Shown here: piece after piece, positions 11,889 through 23,502 of the stretch | Numbering within the stretch: the stretch's first letter is position 1 | Layout: each line of letters starts with the position of its first letter | Source: Beroe ovata | Taxonomy: Eukaryota; Ctenophora; Nuda; Beroida; Beroidae | Length of the DNA: 30,362 nucleotides | Assembly (NCBI GenBank): GCA_946803715.1 | Contig: CAMPET010000015.1 | Coordinates: 65,948 to 96,309 of the forward strand | Direction: 5' to 3' | Position numbers and translations under genes: made by a program | Notes under the pieces: model-generated | What the model saw: only the letters and a program-made list of their open reading frames with translations | Told to the model about the DNA's origin: nothing | Database searches by the model: none

Positions 11889-14800
11889 TTAAAACAAATC
11901 AGATGATGTTATGACAGTTTTTATGATTGTCAGAAAATCTTGACTCATATCAATGTTTGATTTTGCACAAGCTGAGAAAGCGAGTCTCATTAACATTGGT
12001 GTCTCAGGTCCACTCAACAAAATCAGTTCTGGTATCTCTTCAAGAACACTCTTGATAACATCTTGCTGAGGATTTTGAAGAGCTTCTCTGATGTATGAAA
12101 ACACGATTGAACAATCCTTTGGTGCGTGTCTGACGTGTCTTATAGCGAGCTTGTGAGCGATAGACCGACAATCAGCACTATCGTTTGTCATTCTCCGACA
12201 AATCTCATGGAGGAACATCTTCAGAACTGATGGCTTCTTCGAACTTCCTGCATCCAACTCTTGGAGAATACTCAGACTCTCTGAGCTGTCTGTACACAGC
12301 TTATTGAGGTAGGGCACCATCTTCATCTCGTCGATATCTGATGAATTTGGAGCTTTTCCACCGACTATGCAATCAACAAGCTCAGTGAGCAAAGGGTCTT
12401 TGAACCGATTTTCGGGCATCTTCAGCTTTGAGATGTAGTCTTTGTTAAGTAGTTCCATGGCTTTTGCTCTGTCAGTCTCCAGATACCAAAGCAGGATTTG
12501 GGATATCTTCATTATTGTGGAAGTGTAAAGACGAGGCTCATGCTTTGTATGAACAGTCACAAACTCGAGACACTCTGTCAAGATCTTGTTAGCATCCTTC
12601 TTGAATAAGTGAACACCCAGACCTTCGAGAATTCCGATAATGTTAATGAAAACTGCGCCATGGTTAGCTTTGATAAACTCATTCTTTGTAGCTGTAGTAG
12701 GTGTCCCAAGAGCGCTTGTGAGTAGATCTAGGTGACGAAGCATGAGAGGGGGATGATACACTGCAAGTCGTCTGAGAAGAATATAGCCACTGGCACAATT
12801 CTTCTTGTTGTCACAAACGTTATTGATGAGCTGATGTATCAATGAATCACAAGATGCGGCTGTATCAGTACAAGATAGCGCTCCGTTGATGATGTTGGAT
12901 GCATTTACGAAGAACACGGTCGGTTCAGCTAAGTACAGCGATATTTCAAGTAGTTTGCTTGCTTTGTTACTGTGATTTTGCAACTTATACACCAACTCGG
13001 GAAGAAATGACTTGTGAAACGGTGACAATATTAATGGGAGCCTCCATGACAACAAAATGAATCGCTTGTCTTGAGTGCTGCCATCCTCTTTTTCTCCAAT
13101 GCTCGACACTTCGGTCATTATCAGAAGACACAACTGCCAAAGTTGCTCCTTACTCAGCTTCAAAGATCCTTTATTAGTTCCACGCTTACTGTTGGCACCT
13201 TGCCAAATTCTCTCGTTATTGCTACACCCTTGCAAGAAATCAAGAATCAATGATTCATGAAATCCCTTGAAATTAGGAGAGAGTAAGCAGTTTATACACT
13301 CATGTAGTGTGTCCCATCCACAATTACTACATATCACGTTCAACATGTATCTCTGCAAAGGTACAGGGACCTCTGATTCACATTCTAGGAATAGCTTGAA
13401 GCAATCAAATTCCGGAGATAATATTTGGAGCCAGTCCATGAACAATCCCGAAGATTTTGGGCTCTCGACCATCTTAGCAACTACCAGCTTCACGAGGAGC
13501 TTCAAATCAATACCATATTTCCCATTGTTACAAACAGATGTTTTCAAGAACTTTTGCCAAACACCTCCGAGTTTTCTTTTATCGGGTTCGGAATCAATAT
13601 TGACACTCTCAAGCTTTTTCAAGACAATTTCATAGCTTTCAGATCGAGGGTCTTCACACCAGCTCAAGAGTGATCCATGAACGTTTTGATCCATTTCTTT
13701 GTAAGCTCTTGAGGAAGGGAATAGTTTGAGATGCAATGATTGCAAGGACTTTGAGAATGATGATATTTCTATCATGAGTTTTTCCAAGAGGTCAGTGTTT
13801 GCACAATTCTGAGCCAACATTTGGACCACAACTGAAATGAACTGCTCATGTCGCTCAGGGAGCTTATGGCTCTGAACCCACAGGAACAGGGTGAGACAAA
13901 TCTCCTCAGTGTTCTTATTTTGCAGACAATACGTCATCAAATGAGACTGACTCTCTATTGAATCTTCTTCAAAGATCTCTTGCACAATTTGACTCCACTC
14001 CTTTTGCTTTTGTTGCACTTCATCAACTTCCATCACTTCGTCTTTGATCATGGTCGCATAATGATCTGGTTCTTCCTCCTCGAATTCAACTGATTTCTTC
14101 TTCAAAAAGTGCTCAAGTTTTTCTCCAGCGGAAACACTTATCCGCCATGCCTGAACATGAGAAATGAGCTCATCTTCATCCGTGAGAAGATGTACAACGT
14201 CAACAATTTCCTCATCCAACTTTTCCAAAATAAACTGAGCGGCAGTTTCAAGCAGTGAAAAATCTTTTAACAAATCAATCATTTTCTGATGGGTCAGGTT
14301 CTTCATTGCAAGTTCTTGAAGGTCTCGGACTCCAGAGCCAATGAGAACAGGAATCAAGCTGTCACTACATAGTTTATTGGCATCTTCATTAAGGAGAGAG
14401 CCATTGCTCTTTCTGAAAAGAATGTCCATCAACTGTGAAACACTGTCGTCTTTTCCGATGTCTCTTCCCCGAGCTTCCGCCAATAGAACAAGAATTGCTT
14501 GGATTATTTCCACCTCTATGTGCTTGATCTCATTTTCAATCACAATGGATATCGATTTTTCACGTTTCAGATCAAAATCTTTGTGTATTATAGTAAGGAG
14601 TCTGAGGAACAGAATCAACAGAGCTTCGAGGACACTTTCACTGTTATGAAGGACCTTTATCATGACATCATTTCTGCTGACAATGGACAATGCAATATCC
14701 CTGGCAGTTTCAATTTTTGCATTCTGGGGGGAATATTTGCAGAGGTAAATCAGATATGCACTCAATAAGGAATTAGATTGCTCGACAAACAGAGCTTTTC

Positions 14801-17800
14801 TAAGTTCCACGCAAACTGTTGAACTGACAGTTGTGTGCAATGGAATGTTGACAAGATCAACAAGGAGCCAATCTTCATTCGCTTCGTCATCTAATGATCT
14901 GTTGAAAATGGTCTTCAGTCCTTTCAACGCCTTGTATCTTATCACATAGGAAGCAGACATCTTACTTATGAAGTAGGAAACTATTTCATGAGACTGAGCG
15001 CTATCGTTTGTCCCATTCAAGATAGCTTGGAGACGTTTAAGCAGAACATGCCTCTTTGTATTCTGGATATCCTGAAGGAGAAATTCACACAAGCAGGGAA
15101 CAGGGAGGAGCTCAAATGAGTTCTCAGATGATTTAACAAGCTCGGATAACCATGACATGGATTTTGAGGTTCCCTGCTCTTTGATGATATCCAAGAGGAA
15201 ATCGGGTTCACGAATTTTGTGCAGCCTGTGTCCCAAGTGAAGCTCCATTGCCAACAAACGAGTTTGATCCAAGACTGCTTGAGGTGGCTTCCTCATGGGA
15301 CCCCCTTCAGTCACCACTAATAACTGATTTAGTAATTGACTGTTCTGCTTTGTTATCTTCACACCCCTGGAAGCTGCAAGATGACCCTCAAAGATGAGTA
15401 TATCGGATTCCTCAGCAGAGCATAACTGCTTTTCAAGCACCATTGATTCTTGATAGTTCATTGAGTTGAGTGGGAATTGATAATTGTTCGTGATGACCAT
15501 TTCCATAAAACCTCTCAAAGTGGGGTGGTTGTTCCAAGCTAGCACTCCAACTGTCGTGGGATTGAAAGCCGCGAGAATGAGCAATATTTGCCATACTCTC
15601 CAATAGTGTGAGCCAATTACTAACATTGGAGGTGTATATCCTTCAGGAAACTTGACATTGTAGTACTTGTACTCAGATAGCTTGATGAGCATCTGAATTA
15701 TATCCAGATTATGCTTGAGTTGACCTGTTATCTGAAGTGGCGGAGGAACGTCGCCATCTGAGTCAAGCATTGCAGCCCTTCGGACAACGTTATTGATAAT
15801 CCCGAGGACCTCTTGCGGTCTGAGGGGCAGATTATTTGCGGTACCCAAAACACCGAGTCTCATCAATGTATTTTCCAGCAATGGAACTTCACTACAGAGC
15901 GAAACTAGCGTGTCTCTTTCAGAATCAGGAGGCCAATTGTCTTTGCTGGCATAGTTAACAGCATCGTCAAGGAACAGCACTTGTTTCAGGGAGTTGAAAT
16001 AGTGCTTCCCACTGACACGGTACTGTGCTGGAACGATCTTGTGGAGCCACCACACTGCATTCTTCTGCATGACTGCAACTTCGTTCTGAAACTTGATGTA
16101 AGGGAGCACATCAGTCTTGGTAGATGACATGGCTATGTCCCTTATGGAAGGTTTGCAACTTAGTAAGATTGTCAAGCAAATCAAACTGTTCAAAGAGAGG
16201 AAGGTTCGTTCTTGAAGTTTTGGATCTGCATCTCTAAAAGCTGGAAGTGTTATTTCTTGCATCAATGCGAGTGCAAATTGAGAAAATTTTAGTTCATGAT
16301 GAACAACTCTAACTATTTCTCTGAGAAGCGCTCTGAGAGATCTAAGACAATCCTCTGGCTGCAAGAGAAGTTCCTGGAAAATGTGAGCCAATACTATCGC
16401 TGATCTTTCACTGTCTTGTTGGAAGAAAGCAGCAATCAACTGCATGTTTGACATGTTTCTATTTGCACTCAATTCATTGTAGAGAACCGTTTTCATCATA
16501 TGTTCGATATTACTAGGATGTAATGTTAGAAGTTCTTTCATACAGGAGGTATAAAAGTTCACCATGGGTTTTGATTTGATTCTCAGCTGAGACAGCTTCT
16601 GTACAACGTCAATGTCTTCGGCGGATCCTGTTTTAGTATTAGCCGCAACATAAGACAGGAGATCTTGAGCTGGACGTGATAGTTTGGTGCTGTTCAAAAA
16701 AGCATCCAGACGACCAACAGCCAGTTCTCGTATTTCTTGATAACCACAGCTTGTACAGAGAAACTTGACGAAATTCCTAGTCATGTTGTCAACTGCTTTC
16801 TTCTGAGTGAAGTATTCTTTAACAGTCTTCATTACAAACTGTTGAATACTCTCTTGCACAGCACTGTTCTTATACCTGGAAAGGTACAGCATTACTAATA
16901 AAAGGCAGAATATCAATCCCGTTCATTCATTCACTGAATATAGGATGAAAGTATTATTTTTAAAGTAAAGGAAACCTGATAGATACAGAGCTTTCGTCTT
17001 GAGATTCAGTAGACGAACCAGCAGAATAATCGTCAGACAGTACTGAAAAGATCAACTCATAAGCTGGTTCGGCAACTTGTACCCAAATGCGAATAATAGT
17101 GACTATGAAAGGATGTCTTACCTATAGGATCAGTTTCTGGTTTAGAAGGTCCCATCATTGCACTTGTTGGACTTACTGTTGCAGGTTTTGAAGTTCCAAA
17201 TACTTTGACTATCTCATTACAATATTGCTTACACATTGGGTTCTCAATCCATATCCTATCATGAATGGCATCCTTAACATAGGCTTTGACAAATATCTCA
17301 GGCCAGTTTTCATGCTTTTTGTAAGCTGTCATAAGGAGAGAAAATGATAGGACTGGAAGAAGAGATGAATTTCGTCCTTTATGCAGGGTTTGTGAAGGAT
17401 CTCTTTCCAAATGAGAACAGAGCACCTGATAAAAACTCATTATAATGTCTACACCTTTGTAGGCAATAAATAACAATCTGCAATTCCTTTTTATAGGAAA
17501 TTAGATTTTATCACCTCAACAATCTTATCAGCAGTGAAAAGTTCACTTCGTAGTTTAGCAAGAGTCACCAAACTCATAAACCAAGCCTTTTCGGTCTTTT
17601 CTGCTTTCAACTGTTTCAGAGCTTGGCAGATTATTGCATTCATTTTACTCTTTGAAATACCATCATCCTGTAAAGAGATCATCCAGTATTGATGTATTCT
17701 TAACTAGCGTCTTTGATCATCCCTGCTTAGGGCGATGAGATTTAAACAGAACATATAAACCTCCAACGACTTTGAGATGGTTTTTTCTATCAGTTTAAAT

Positions 17801-18468
17801 AAGCTTTGCTCTTGTGAAATTTAGATGCTTGATATCCCTTAAGTAGGTCTCATTGAACAGATATCTGAACAGTGAATACTCGAGGAAATGATTGCAGTGG
17901 TAGCTTCTGCTTGTCGTGTTCAAATTTGAAATTTCCTACACATAAGTTTGGAGGGAGGGAGGGATCTTAAAATTTGTCTTCTGGCTACTTAAGTTGCCAT
18001 AGTAACCGCAGTGATTTTCCTATTAAATTACAGTAGAGGTGGTATGTCGAGGCATCTTTTTTCATCTCTGTTATCCCTTCTCCAATGTCTTTTTGTAAAA
18101 CAAAAAATGTGATTTGAGAGGAAAAGAATATTTATAAACAGTAGGTGGTGCAATATAGAAGAGAATTACCTTGGTGCTTTTTGCCAAATGTAGGATGAGG
18201 CTGGGATTAACATGATTCTTTCCAGTGATGATTTCATCAGTCAAACCCTTAAATCTCTTACCATCTTTAAGTAGGGTTGATCCAGTAACTGCTGTGATCA
18301 TATTATTCAATTGAAACCATACAATACAAGTTAAAATCTAAGCTACAAGAATAGCAGGGTTTCTGCCAAACCTTCAGTTCCTCTTTTTGAAGATGAACTC
18401 CCCTCCAGACGCATCAACTGATCAGGACCAACATTAGCAGGCTGTTTTCTTCTGGAATTTGCAGCCAT
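11889..18468 (-). CDS. INTS1: Integrator complex subunit 1
   Basis: INTS1 is the large scaffold subunit of Integrator, the nuclear complex that cleaves snRNA 3' ends and attenuates RNA polymerase II. Exons on the minus strand are 18468-18372, 18288-18170, 17667-17515, 17425-17122, 17042-16976 and one very long exon 16875-11889. Junctions are GT-AG with phases 1,0,0,1,2; total 1908 residues (human about 2190). Hallmarks include ENWPEIFVKAYVKD, SRPAQDLLSYV, AVWWLHKIVP, DNWPPDSERD, LCSEVPLLENTLMR, FNPTTVGVLAWNNHPTLRGF, LPVPCLCEFLLQD and SAYLIYLCKYSP. The remainder is alpha-helical repeat sequence. The start MAANSRRKQP is the first ATG upstream of exon 2 with correct phase. The N-terminal disordered segment is shorter than in vertebrates. 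The ADA-like gene ends 147 bp upstream. Exons 1 and 2 are less certain than the rest because that part of the family is poorly conserved. Confidence 0.93.
17993..18006. promoter_or_regulatory. X-box-like motif inside INTS1 intron
   Basis: GTTGCCATAGTAAC also satisfies the RFX X-box half-site consensus, one base away from the perfect palindrome at 531. It is intronic (between exons 18170 and 17667), far from a promoter, so function is doubtful. Confidence 0.25.
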
Positions 18469-18614
18469 TAATAGCTATAATTAGGGATCAGAAGATTAAT
18501 ATCTGATGGGGTTAACTCATGTCTAGGTGTATACAGTGTAATTATGGCAGTGTAATTATGGCATGGTTTAATACAAAAAATTCCTCTTATGCTCAGGAAT
18601 GTGATGTCAATTAA

Positions 18615-19826
18615 TCATTTGAGAATATCCATAATCTTTGGTAAATAATAGTTCTTCCAGACATCAAGAGAATGATTCTTCAGACTTACAGGAATCTTTG
18701 CAAATGAAGCATTATATCCATTTTGAATTATCTCAAAAAGTTCCTGCGGCTTCAAGGAACAATCAAGCAATGCGCGAACACATTCATCAGTTGGGTTTGG
18801 AGAACCAAGATCAATGTTACCAGAGAGGAGTAGATTGTCAATATTCAACCCAGAAACATTTATCCTATTTTGAAGCATGAGCTTCACTGGATGTTTACTA
18901 AAGCTCTCGCATTTCTTGGGATTACCACAGTTAGCAGTTAAGCACACTTCCACAGCAATCTTACTTTGCGCAAATTGTTTAAGAAATTCATTTCCAATAG
19001 ACCTCAATGCCAGACCATGGCCAATCCTGTTAACATTGAGTTGATGAGCTAATATTATGTTGTCTATTGTGGAGGGGAATTCTTCTTCATTCCATTCACC
19101 TGCATGAACTGTCACATTCAATCCATGCATTTTAGCACAGGATATAACATCTGTAAATATTTGAAGAGGATAGGCCCCTTCATCACCAGCAATATCTAAC
19201 CCAATCACACCATCACAATTGAGACAAAGATCAATGACCCTGAATGCATTTTCTATTGGGAATGATCGTAAGCAACACAATATGATACCTCCATCAACAT
19301 CTACATCTTTACCCTTAAGCTCAGCAAATGCTTTCTTAAGCCCTGATACAACAGAATTCACAGCCTCCTCTTCAGTGAGCATAAATTTAGTATGAAGGAC
19401 AGGAGCAAAACGGATTTCAAAATAATTCACATTGTGCTTTTGATTTAGTTTCATAATCAATTCATATGTTGCCAGAGATAGACTTTCAGTTGTCTGTAAA
19501 AATTGATTGCAAAAATCAAATACCTTCCAGTTAGAGTTTTCTGCTACAGAAGACCCACTTTTTAACTGAGACTCTTTCATTTCCATAAGCCATTTATAAA
19601 GATCACTTTCATTTGCTGGTATGTTAGTCTCACCAAAAAAGAAATCACTGTAATTTTCTGATTCTGCCATCTTGGCAACAGATTGCATGATGAAGTTAAA
19701 TGATAATGAGCCATCCAAGTGTAAATGCAGCTGAGGTTTAGGGGAGGAGGACAATAGTTCAGAAAGTTCAGCTCTTTTAGAAGACTCTTCCATTTCATCC
19801 AATCTTATATGAAGAGAAGACTTCAA
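18615..19826 (-). CDS. Adenosine-deaminase-family protein, intronless, Asp-to-Asn at active site
   Basis: Members of this metal-dependent hydrolase family deaminate adenosine or related purines. One uninterrupted frame encodes 403 residues in a neighbourhood where almost every other gene is split. Zinc ligands and catalytic residues are visible: HLHLDG (His34, His36), AGDE (Gly214), HAGE (His241, Glu244), NRIGHG (His270) and Asp330. The usual TDDP string near residue 330 reads NIDN: the metal-binding Asp is kept, but the next Asp, which in adenosine deaminase contacts purine N7, is Asn331. There is no signal peptide, so it is probably cytosolic. The first ATG (19826) is used, but Met12 (MEESSKRAEL) is equally possible. 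The coding sequence looks AT-rich. Processed copy, horizontal acquisition or simple intron loss could explain the missing introns. The family call is firm; substrate is uncertain. Confidence 0.9.
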   Translation of the reverse strand: MKSSLHIRLDEMEESSKRAELSELLSSSPKPQLHLHLDGSLSFNFIMQSVAKMAESENYSDFFFGETNIPANESDLYKWLMEMKESQLKSGSSVAENSNWKVFDFCNQFLQTTESLSLATYELIMKLNQKHNVNYFEIRFAPVLHTKFMLTEEEAVNSVVSGLKKAFAELKGKDVDVDGGIILCCLRSFPIENAFRVIDLCLNCDGVIGLDIAGDEGAYPLQIFTDVISCAKMHGLNVTVHAGEWNEEEFPSTIDNIILAHQLNVNRIGHGLALRSIGNEFLKQFAQSKIAVEVCLTANCGNPKKCESFSKHPVKLMLQNRINVSGLNIDNLLLSGNIDLGSPNPTDECVRALLDCSLKPQELFEIIQNGYNASFAKIPVSLKNHSLDVWKNYYLPKIMDILK

Positions 19827-19829
19827 TTT

Positions 19830-20065
19830 ATTTTAGTTAAAATATGGCAGTAGTTTTATCAGCCATGAATGGACCATATTTTTATACTCATTGGACCATT
19901 TGGGATTGGTGTCTGAGTTGTCTATGACAAGCACTGTCGTTGCCGGATGTTATTTGCCTGACGCAAGCCGCGAAGCGGCGAGCGCCAACTCTCTGTCCCG
20001 GCGCGCGGGCAATGAAATTCTCGTCAGGGGCTATTATCGACAGCCAAGTATGTTATTGTCAAGAT
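19830..20065. other. Upstream flank of the ADA-like gene with GC-rich inverted repeat
   Basis: No gene seen. A segment at about 19959-20030 is bounded by inverted CCTGACG/CGTCAGG and has a GC-rich interior, resembling the palindromic elements further right. The promoter of the ADA-like gene must lie here, but no motif stands out. Confidence 0.4.
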
Positions 20066-20233
20066 GTTATTTGGCATGGGTACGGTCATGCAGCATTGCA
20101 GCATGGGCACGGAATTAAATAAAATAAATAAATAAATTGAAATAATTGTCGATCGATGATGTCGATGGACCCTGTCATGTCGAGAATTTCGTTTTGCGCG
20201 CGCCTTGCGCCTTCATCGAAGGCCGAAACAGGC

Positions 20234-20371
20234 TTGTCAAATGTTACCAATTGCATTAGTGCAATACCTGACCTGTTTCTCGCGCGAGCGCGCCTTCATC
20301 GAAGGCCTTCGATGAAAGCGCGCGCACCGCGCGCGAGAAACCTGAAACAGAGGTCAGATAAAATCTGACAA
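20234..20371. mobile_element. 138-bp palindrome-rich MITE-like insertion, copy 1 only
   Basis: The element starts TTGTCA and ends TGACAA (perfect 6-bp terminal inverted repeat). It is flanked by a 9-bp direct repeat GAAACAGGC (20225-20233 and 20372-20380). Copy 2 has the matching empty site with a single GAAACAGGC (around 23964). The interior is a long imperfect hairpin of CGCG-rich arms meeting at CTTCATCGAAGG/CCTTCGATGAA. No coding capacity is present. A 9-bp duplication would suit Mutator-like elements. However, the core hairpin motif also occurs just outside the element, so local hairpin expansion is an alternative. Confidence 0.65.
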
Positions 20372-20948
20372 GAAACAGGCCAGTGGCACAGGTGCTGACT
20401 GCTGGTATAGGTAAGTTGACGGTGCCGCGCAATCACTATATCAATATTATCAAAATGGCGGCCGGCGGGATAAAATTCTGCAACCAGCGGATGAGCCAGG
20501 GATAAAATCTCGCCAGCGAGAGTAGGGAGTAAAAAGGACAAATAATATTATTAAAAAGGACAAATAATATTATTAAAAGCATCCTGATCGGGATCCGGCA
20601 CAGCAAGTGACAGTGAAGATTTAGATAACATGACAATGAATTTGAACAAATGAACTGAATCTGAACGAGTGTGTAACTCAAACTGTACGCGTGTTCATGT
20701 TCTCAATCCCACGTTGCGTGACCACTGACCCAACCAACGCTACAAATCCAGTCGTACTAAATTCATCGCCCTAATTTTTTGAAAATTCTTATTCTTGTCT
20801 CTTTTTCGGTAAAACAGACATGAATCGACATATTCTTAGGCGCTGATTCCGAATCACCCCATGTGATGTAGCGTAAAAATGCTTCCCTGGCGAGTAATGG
20901 GCGAAAAACTGATTTTGTCACATGACCAGACATTTTTCTACTTAATCG

Positions 20949-20982
20949 CGTTAGAGTTAGGGTGGGTTAGAGTGGGTTAGAG
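20949..20982. repeat. Degenerate TTAGGG-like repeats, copy 1
   Basis: Short GTTAGAG/GTTAGGG/GGGTTAGAG units form a small degenerate array. The matching site in copy 2 is expanded into a longer telomere-like array and unrelated sequence. Confidence 0.55.
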
Positions 20983-22213
20983 TGGTTACACATTCAAAAT
21001 GAAGCCGATCAAAATTAATGATGACAGTGCTACTGTGTTATTACCACATCATAATATCAAAAGTTTCTGCCGTTCTTAGCCCAGGTTTTAGACTTGCTGC
21101 TGAATGTCAGAGAAAGTTCGATATCGAAATGATTCTTGCTCGATTTGGCTCTCCGTCTGTGTCCCTGTAGTAGTAAAGTAATGCAATAAAGTAATGAAGT
21201 AATGAACAAACGATAAGCACAACGATATCAGGAATCGTTGGTCATGATCTTTGCAGCTTATTGATAGCGAGATTATGTGATACTCGGTCATGCAATTTTA
21301 AGGCTCATGATACGGAGGATACTCACGATGAAACAGCAGAATATTTCCTTGTACATATCCTGTAGTTCTGTTAGCGTCGCTAGGAAAATGTAGGATTGGA
21401 GTGCGAATCCCGCCATCAAGATCACATTCACACCGATAGACAGTCGCTTCGTAACCATTATCTCCTGCGAGTGGACATGTCTGAGAGAGTTTGTTCTGGA
21501 TCAACAAGTCCATGATTGCAGAGATATCATGATATGATGCACCTTTTATCATGGCGGTATCATATCCATTGTGCTTGTGTGTATGCTGTTTTCTCAGTAC
21601 AAACATTATATACTTGTTTTCAACTGTCTTATGCAGGCTAACTAAACAGCTCTTTATTATCGAGACCGTAGACAGAATCACAGCATCAGCATGACAGTCT
21701 CTTATCAATTCCCATGACAACTTTAATATGCTCGTGTCCGTCGAGATACGTGTCACCTTGACGCACATGACAGATACATCCTTATTTAAACGTGTCGCTC
21801 AAAACTCATGAGATGATGATGGGGCACATAAAAAATTAACGCATAATATGTTAACGTAAGTGAACGGTACCAGCCAAAAGGAAGTGAAGGAAGTTTAAGC
21901 TAACTCTACATAAACTTACCAACTTGGTAATGAAACATTCCTGGGCATCGATTATTAGGGGCATCGATTAGGGGCATTATTATATATGCTTCGTAATTTC
22001 ATTAGTAATGACAATTTGAAGCATTCTGTTCCAAAATTGACATCATTTCAATTGCCGTGATCCTTTGAATAATCGGACATAATTCATAACGCTACACGTT
22101 GGCAAATCTCTGTTTCATTCAGTCGCTGGATTACAATTAGGCGGCAATACAGATTGGGTAGATTTCACACCTCAAATCGATGCCCAGTGCGCGATCCTGC
22201 ATGCATAAAACTT

Positions 22214-22418
22214 GTGAAGTATAACGTGTGAAGTATAACGTGTGCAGTGTAACGTGTGCAGTATTACGCGTGCAGTGTAACGTGTGCAGTGTAACGTGTG
22301 CAGTGTAACGTGTGCAGTGTTACGTGTGCAGTGTAACGTGTGTTGTGTAACGTGTGCAGTGTTACGTGTGCAGTGTAACGTGTGCAGTGTAACATGTGCA
22401 GTGTAACGTGTGCAGTGT
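22214..22418. repeat. 14-bp minisatellite, copy 1
   Basis: About 14-15 units of GTGTAACGTGTGCA with few variants, in the intron between GPCR exons TM6 and TM7. The matching array in copy 2 (26095-26219) has only about eight or nine units. Confidence 0.85.
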
Positions 22419-22735
22419 GCACACTAGTCATGTGTGAACAGTACGAGTCAGATCACAGGGATCAGATCACATATCACAGGGATTCAACTCGTGCTAACAT
22501 GATCATAGTCACGTACTCTATGACTTAACTCACCAGACCAGCAAAGTGACAGATGATGAACACTATGACAGGAAGATGTGTTCCTGCCAAGTTGAGGAAT
22601 GTCAGCATGACCATGATTGCCAGTCGAAAATCACCCTTCCGCGACGGCATAGGCAGTCCATGTTCCTGCTCTATAGCCTTCTTCATCCTGAGGAATAGGG
22701 TGTGTGTGCGCGTGTGTCTATGTTAGTATGTATCT

Positions 22736-22880
22736 TGGTGGTTGCTATGGAAAATCATAGTGGTTTCTATGGAAAATCATGGTGGTTGCTAAGGAAAATC
22801 ATGGTGGTTGCTATAGAAAATCATTGTGGTTGCTATGGAAAATCATGGTGGTTGCTATGGAAAATCATAGTGGTTGCTAT
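22736..22880. repeat. 22-bp minisatellite, copy 1
   Basis: About six units of TGGTTGCTATGGAAAATCAT plus two bases, in the intron between the TM5 and TM6 exons. The 22-bp period leaves an open frame only by chance. Copy 2 has about twice as many units. Confidence 0.85.
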
Positions 22881-23376
22881 AGTTACCGGATTCTAGTTCG
22901 TGACATCCTGAGGATTTCCGTGTAGGTGAAGCCTATGACAAGGAGCGGTAGAGCGAATGTTGCACAGAAGTAGACCGGGAAAAAGTACGAATCATCAGCT
23001 ACCAGACCCACAGTAAACGTGAGTCGGTCAAAATCAAATTCGTCCTGGGGAGGGAGGAATTCTAATTGCACTTTGTTTGAGAAGGGTTACATTGGAGATC
23101 AACTCAATGATGATCATTCTGTGGCAATATAAGTTAATTTCATCTTGGCGATGTCAAATCAGAGCTCACATGCGTGTTCATATCACATACAGTACCTTGA
23201 CAAGGGGGTAGGAACAGAAAATGAAGGACACTGCCCAACAGGCTAAACTGGCCACCTTGAAGAAGTACTTCCGCTTACAGATGTTGCGATAAGTGAGCGG
23301 GTGTCGTAGAGATAAATACCTGCGATAATCGAGATACCGTAATCGTGACGATTGTGTCTCACTGGTGACAGGTAGT

Positions 23377-23432
23377 TATACAACACGTGTATACAACACG
23401 TGTATACAACACGTGTATACAACACGTGTATA
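23377..23432. repeat. 13-bp palindromic minisatellite, copy 1
   Basis: Four units of GTATACAACACGT lie just upstream of the TM4 exon; two are present at 27332-27360 in copy 2. The motifs ACACGTGT and GTATAC are both palindromic. Confidence 0.8.
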
Positions 23433-23454
23433 TGATGATGGAGGTTAAACTGTT

Positions 23455-23502
23455 CTGTGTGTGTGTGTGAGTGTGTGTGTGTGTGTGTGTGTACTGTGTG
23501 TG
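23455..23502. repeat. (GT)n microsatellite, copy 1
   Basis: A GT run with one GA interruption in the intron upstream of the TM4 exon. The counterpart in copy 2 is at about 27381-27424. Confidence 0.9.

Larger units (their letters stand above)
21057..23319 (-). pseudogene. Partial GPCR gene copy, exons 4-8 only
   Basis: Five exons duplicate the 3' part of the GPCR gene at 24959-28632: 23319-23196 (TM4), 23044-22887 (TM5), 22687-22534 (TM6), 21464-21327 (TM7) and 21164-21057 (C-tail, stop TGA). All splice sites and phases (0,2,0,0) are intact and no stop interrupts them. Relative to the other copy I count about 14 synonymous changes and one replacement (Ala versus Thr in TM4), so the sequence has not decayed. 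It lacks exons 1-3 because the block is cut at the N at 23733. It is labelled pseudogene only because it is incomplete. It may instead be an alternative exon cassette spliced from the upstream exons, a second full gene whose 5' end was lost, or a second haplotype. Confidence 0.75.

Noticed and set aside
11889-16875. Fanconi anaemia FANCI/FANCD2-like helical-repeat protein
   Set aside because: Length and general helical character prompted the idea, but specific strings (AVWWLHKIVP, LCSEVPLLENTLMR, CLCEFLL) belong to INTS1.
20990-21300. GPCR last exon read as ...TQTESQIEQESFRYRT...QQQV
   Set aside because: That frame does not follow from the CAG acceptor at phase 0. The phase-correct frame gives GHRRRAKSSK..., a basic tail in which the copy differences are synonymous.
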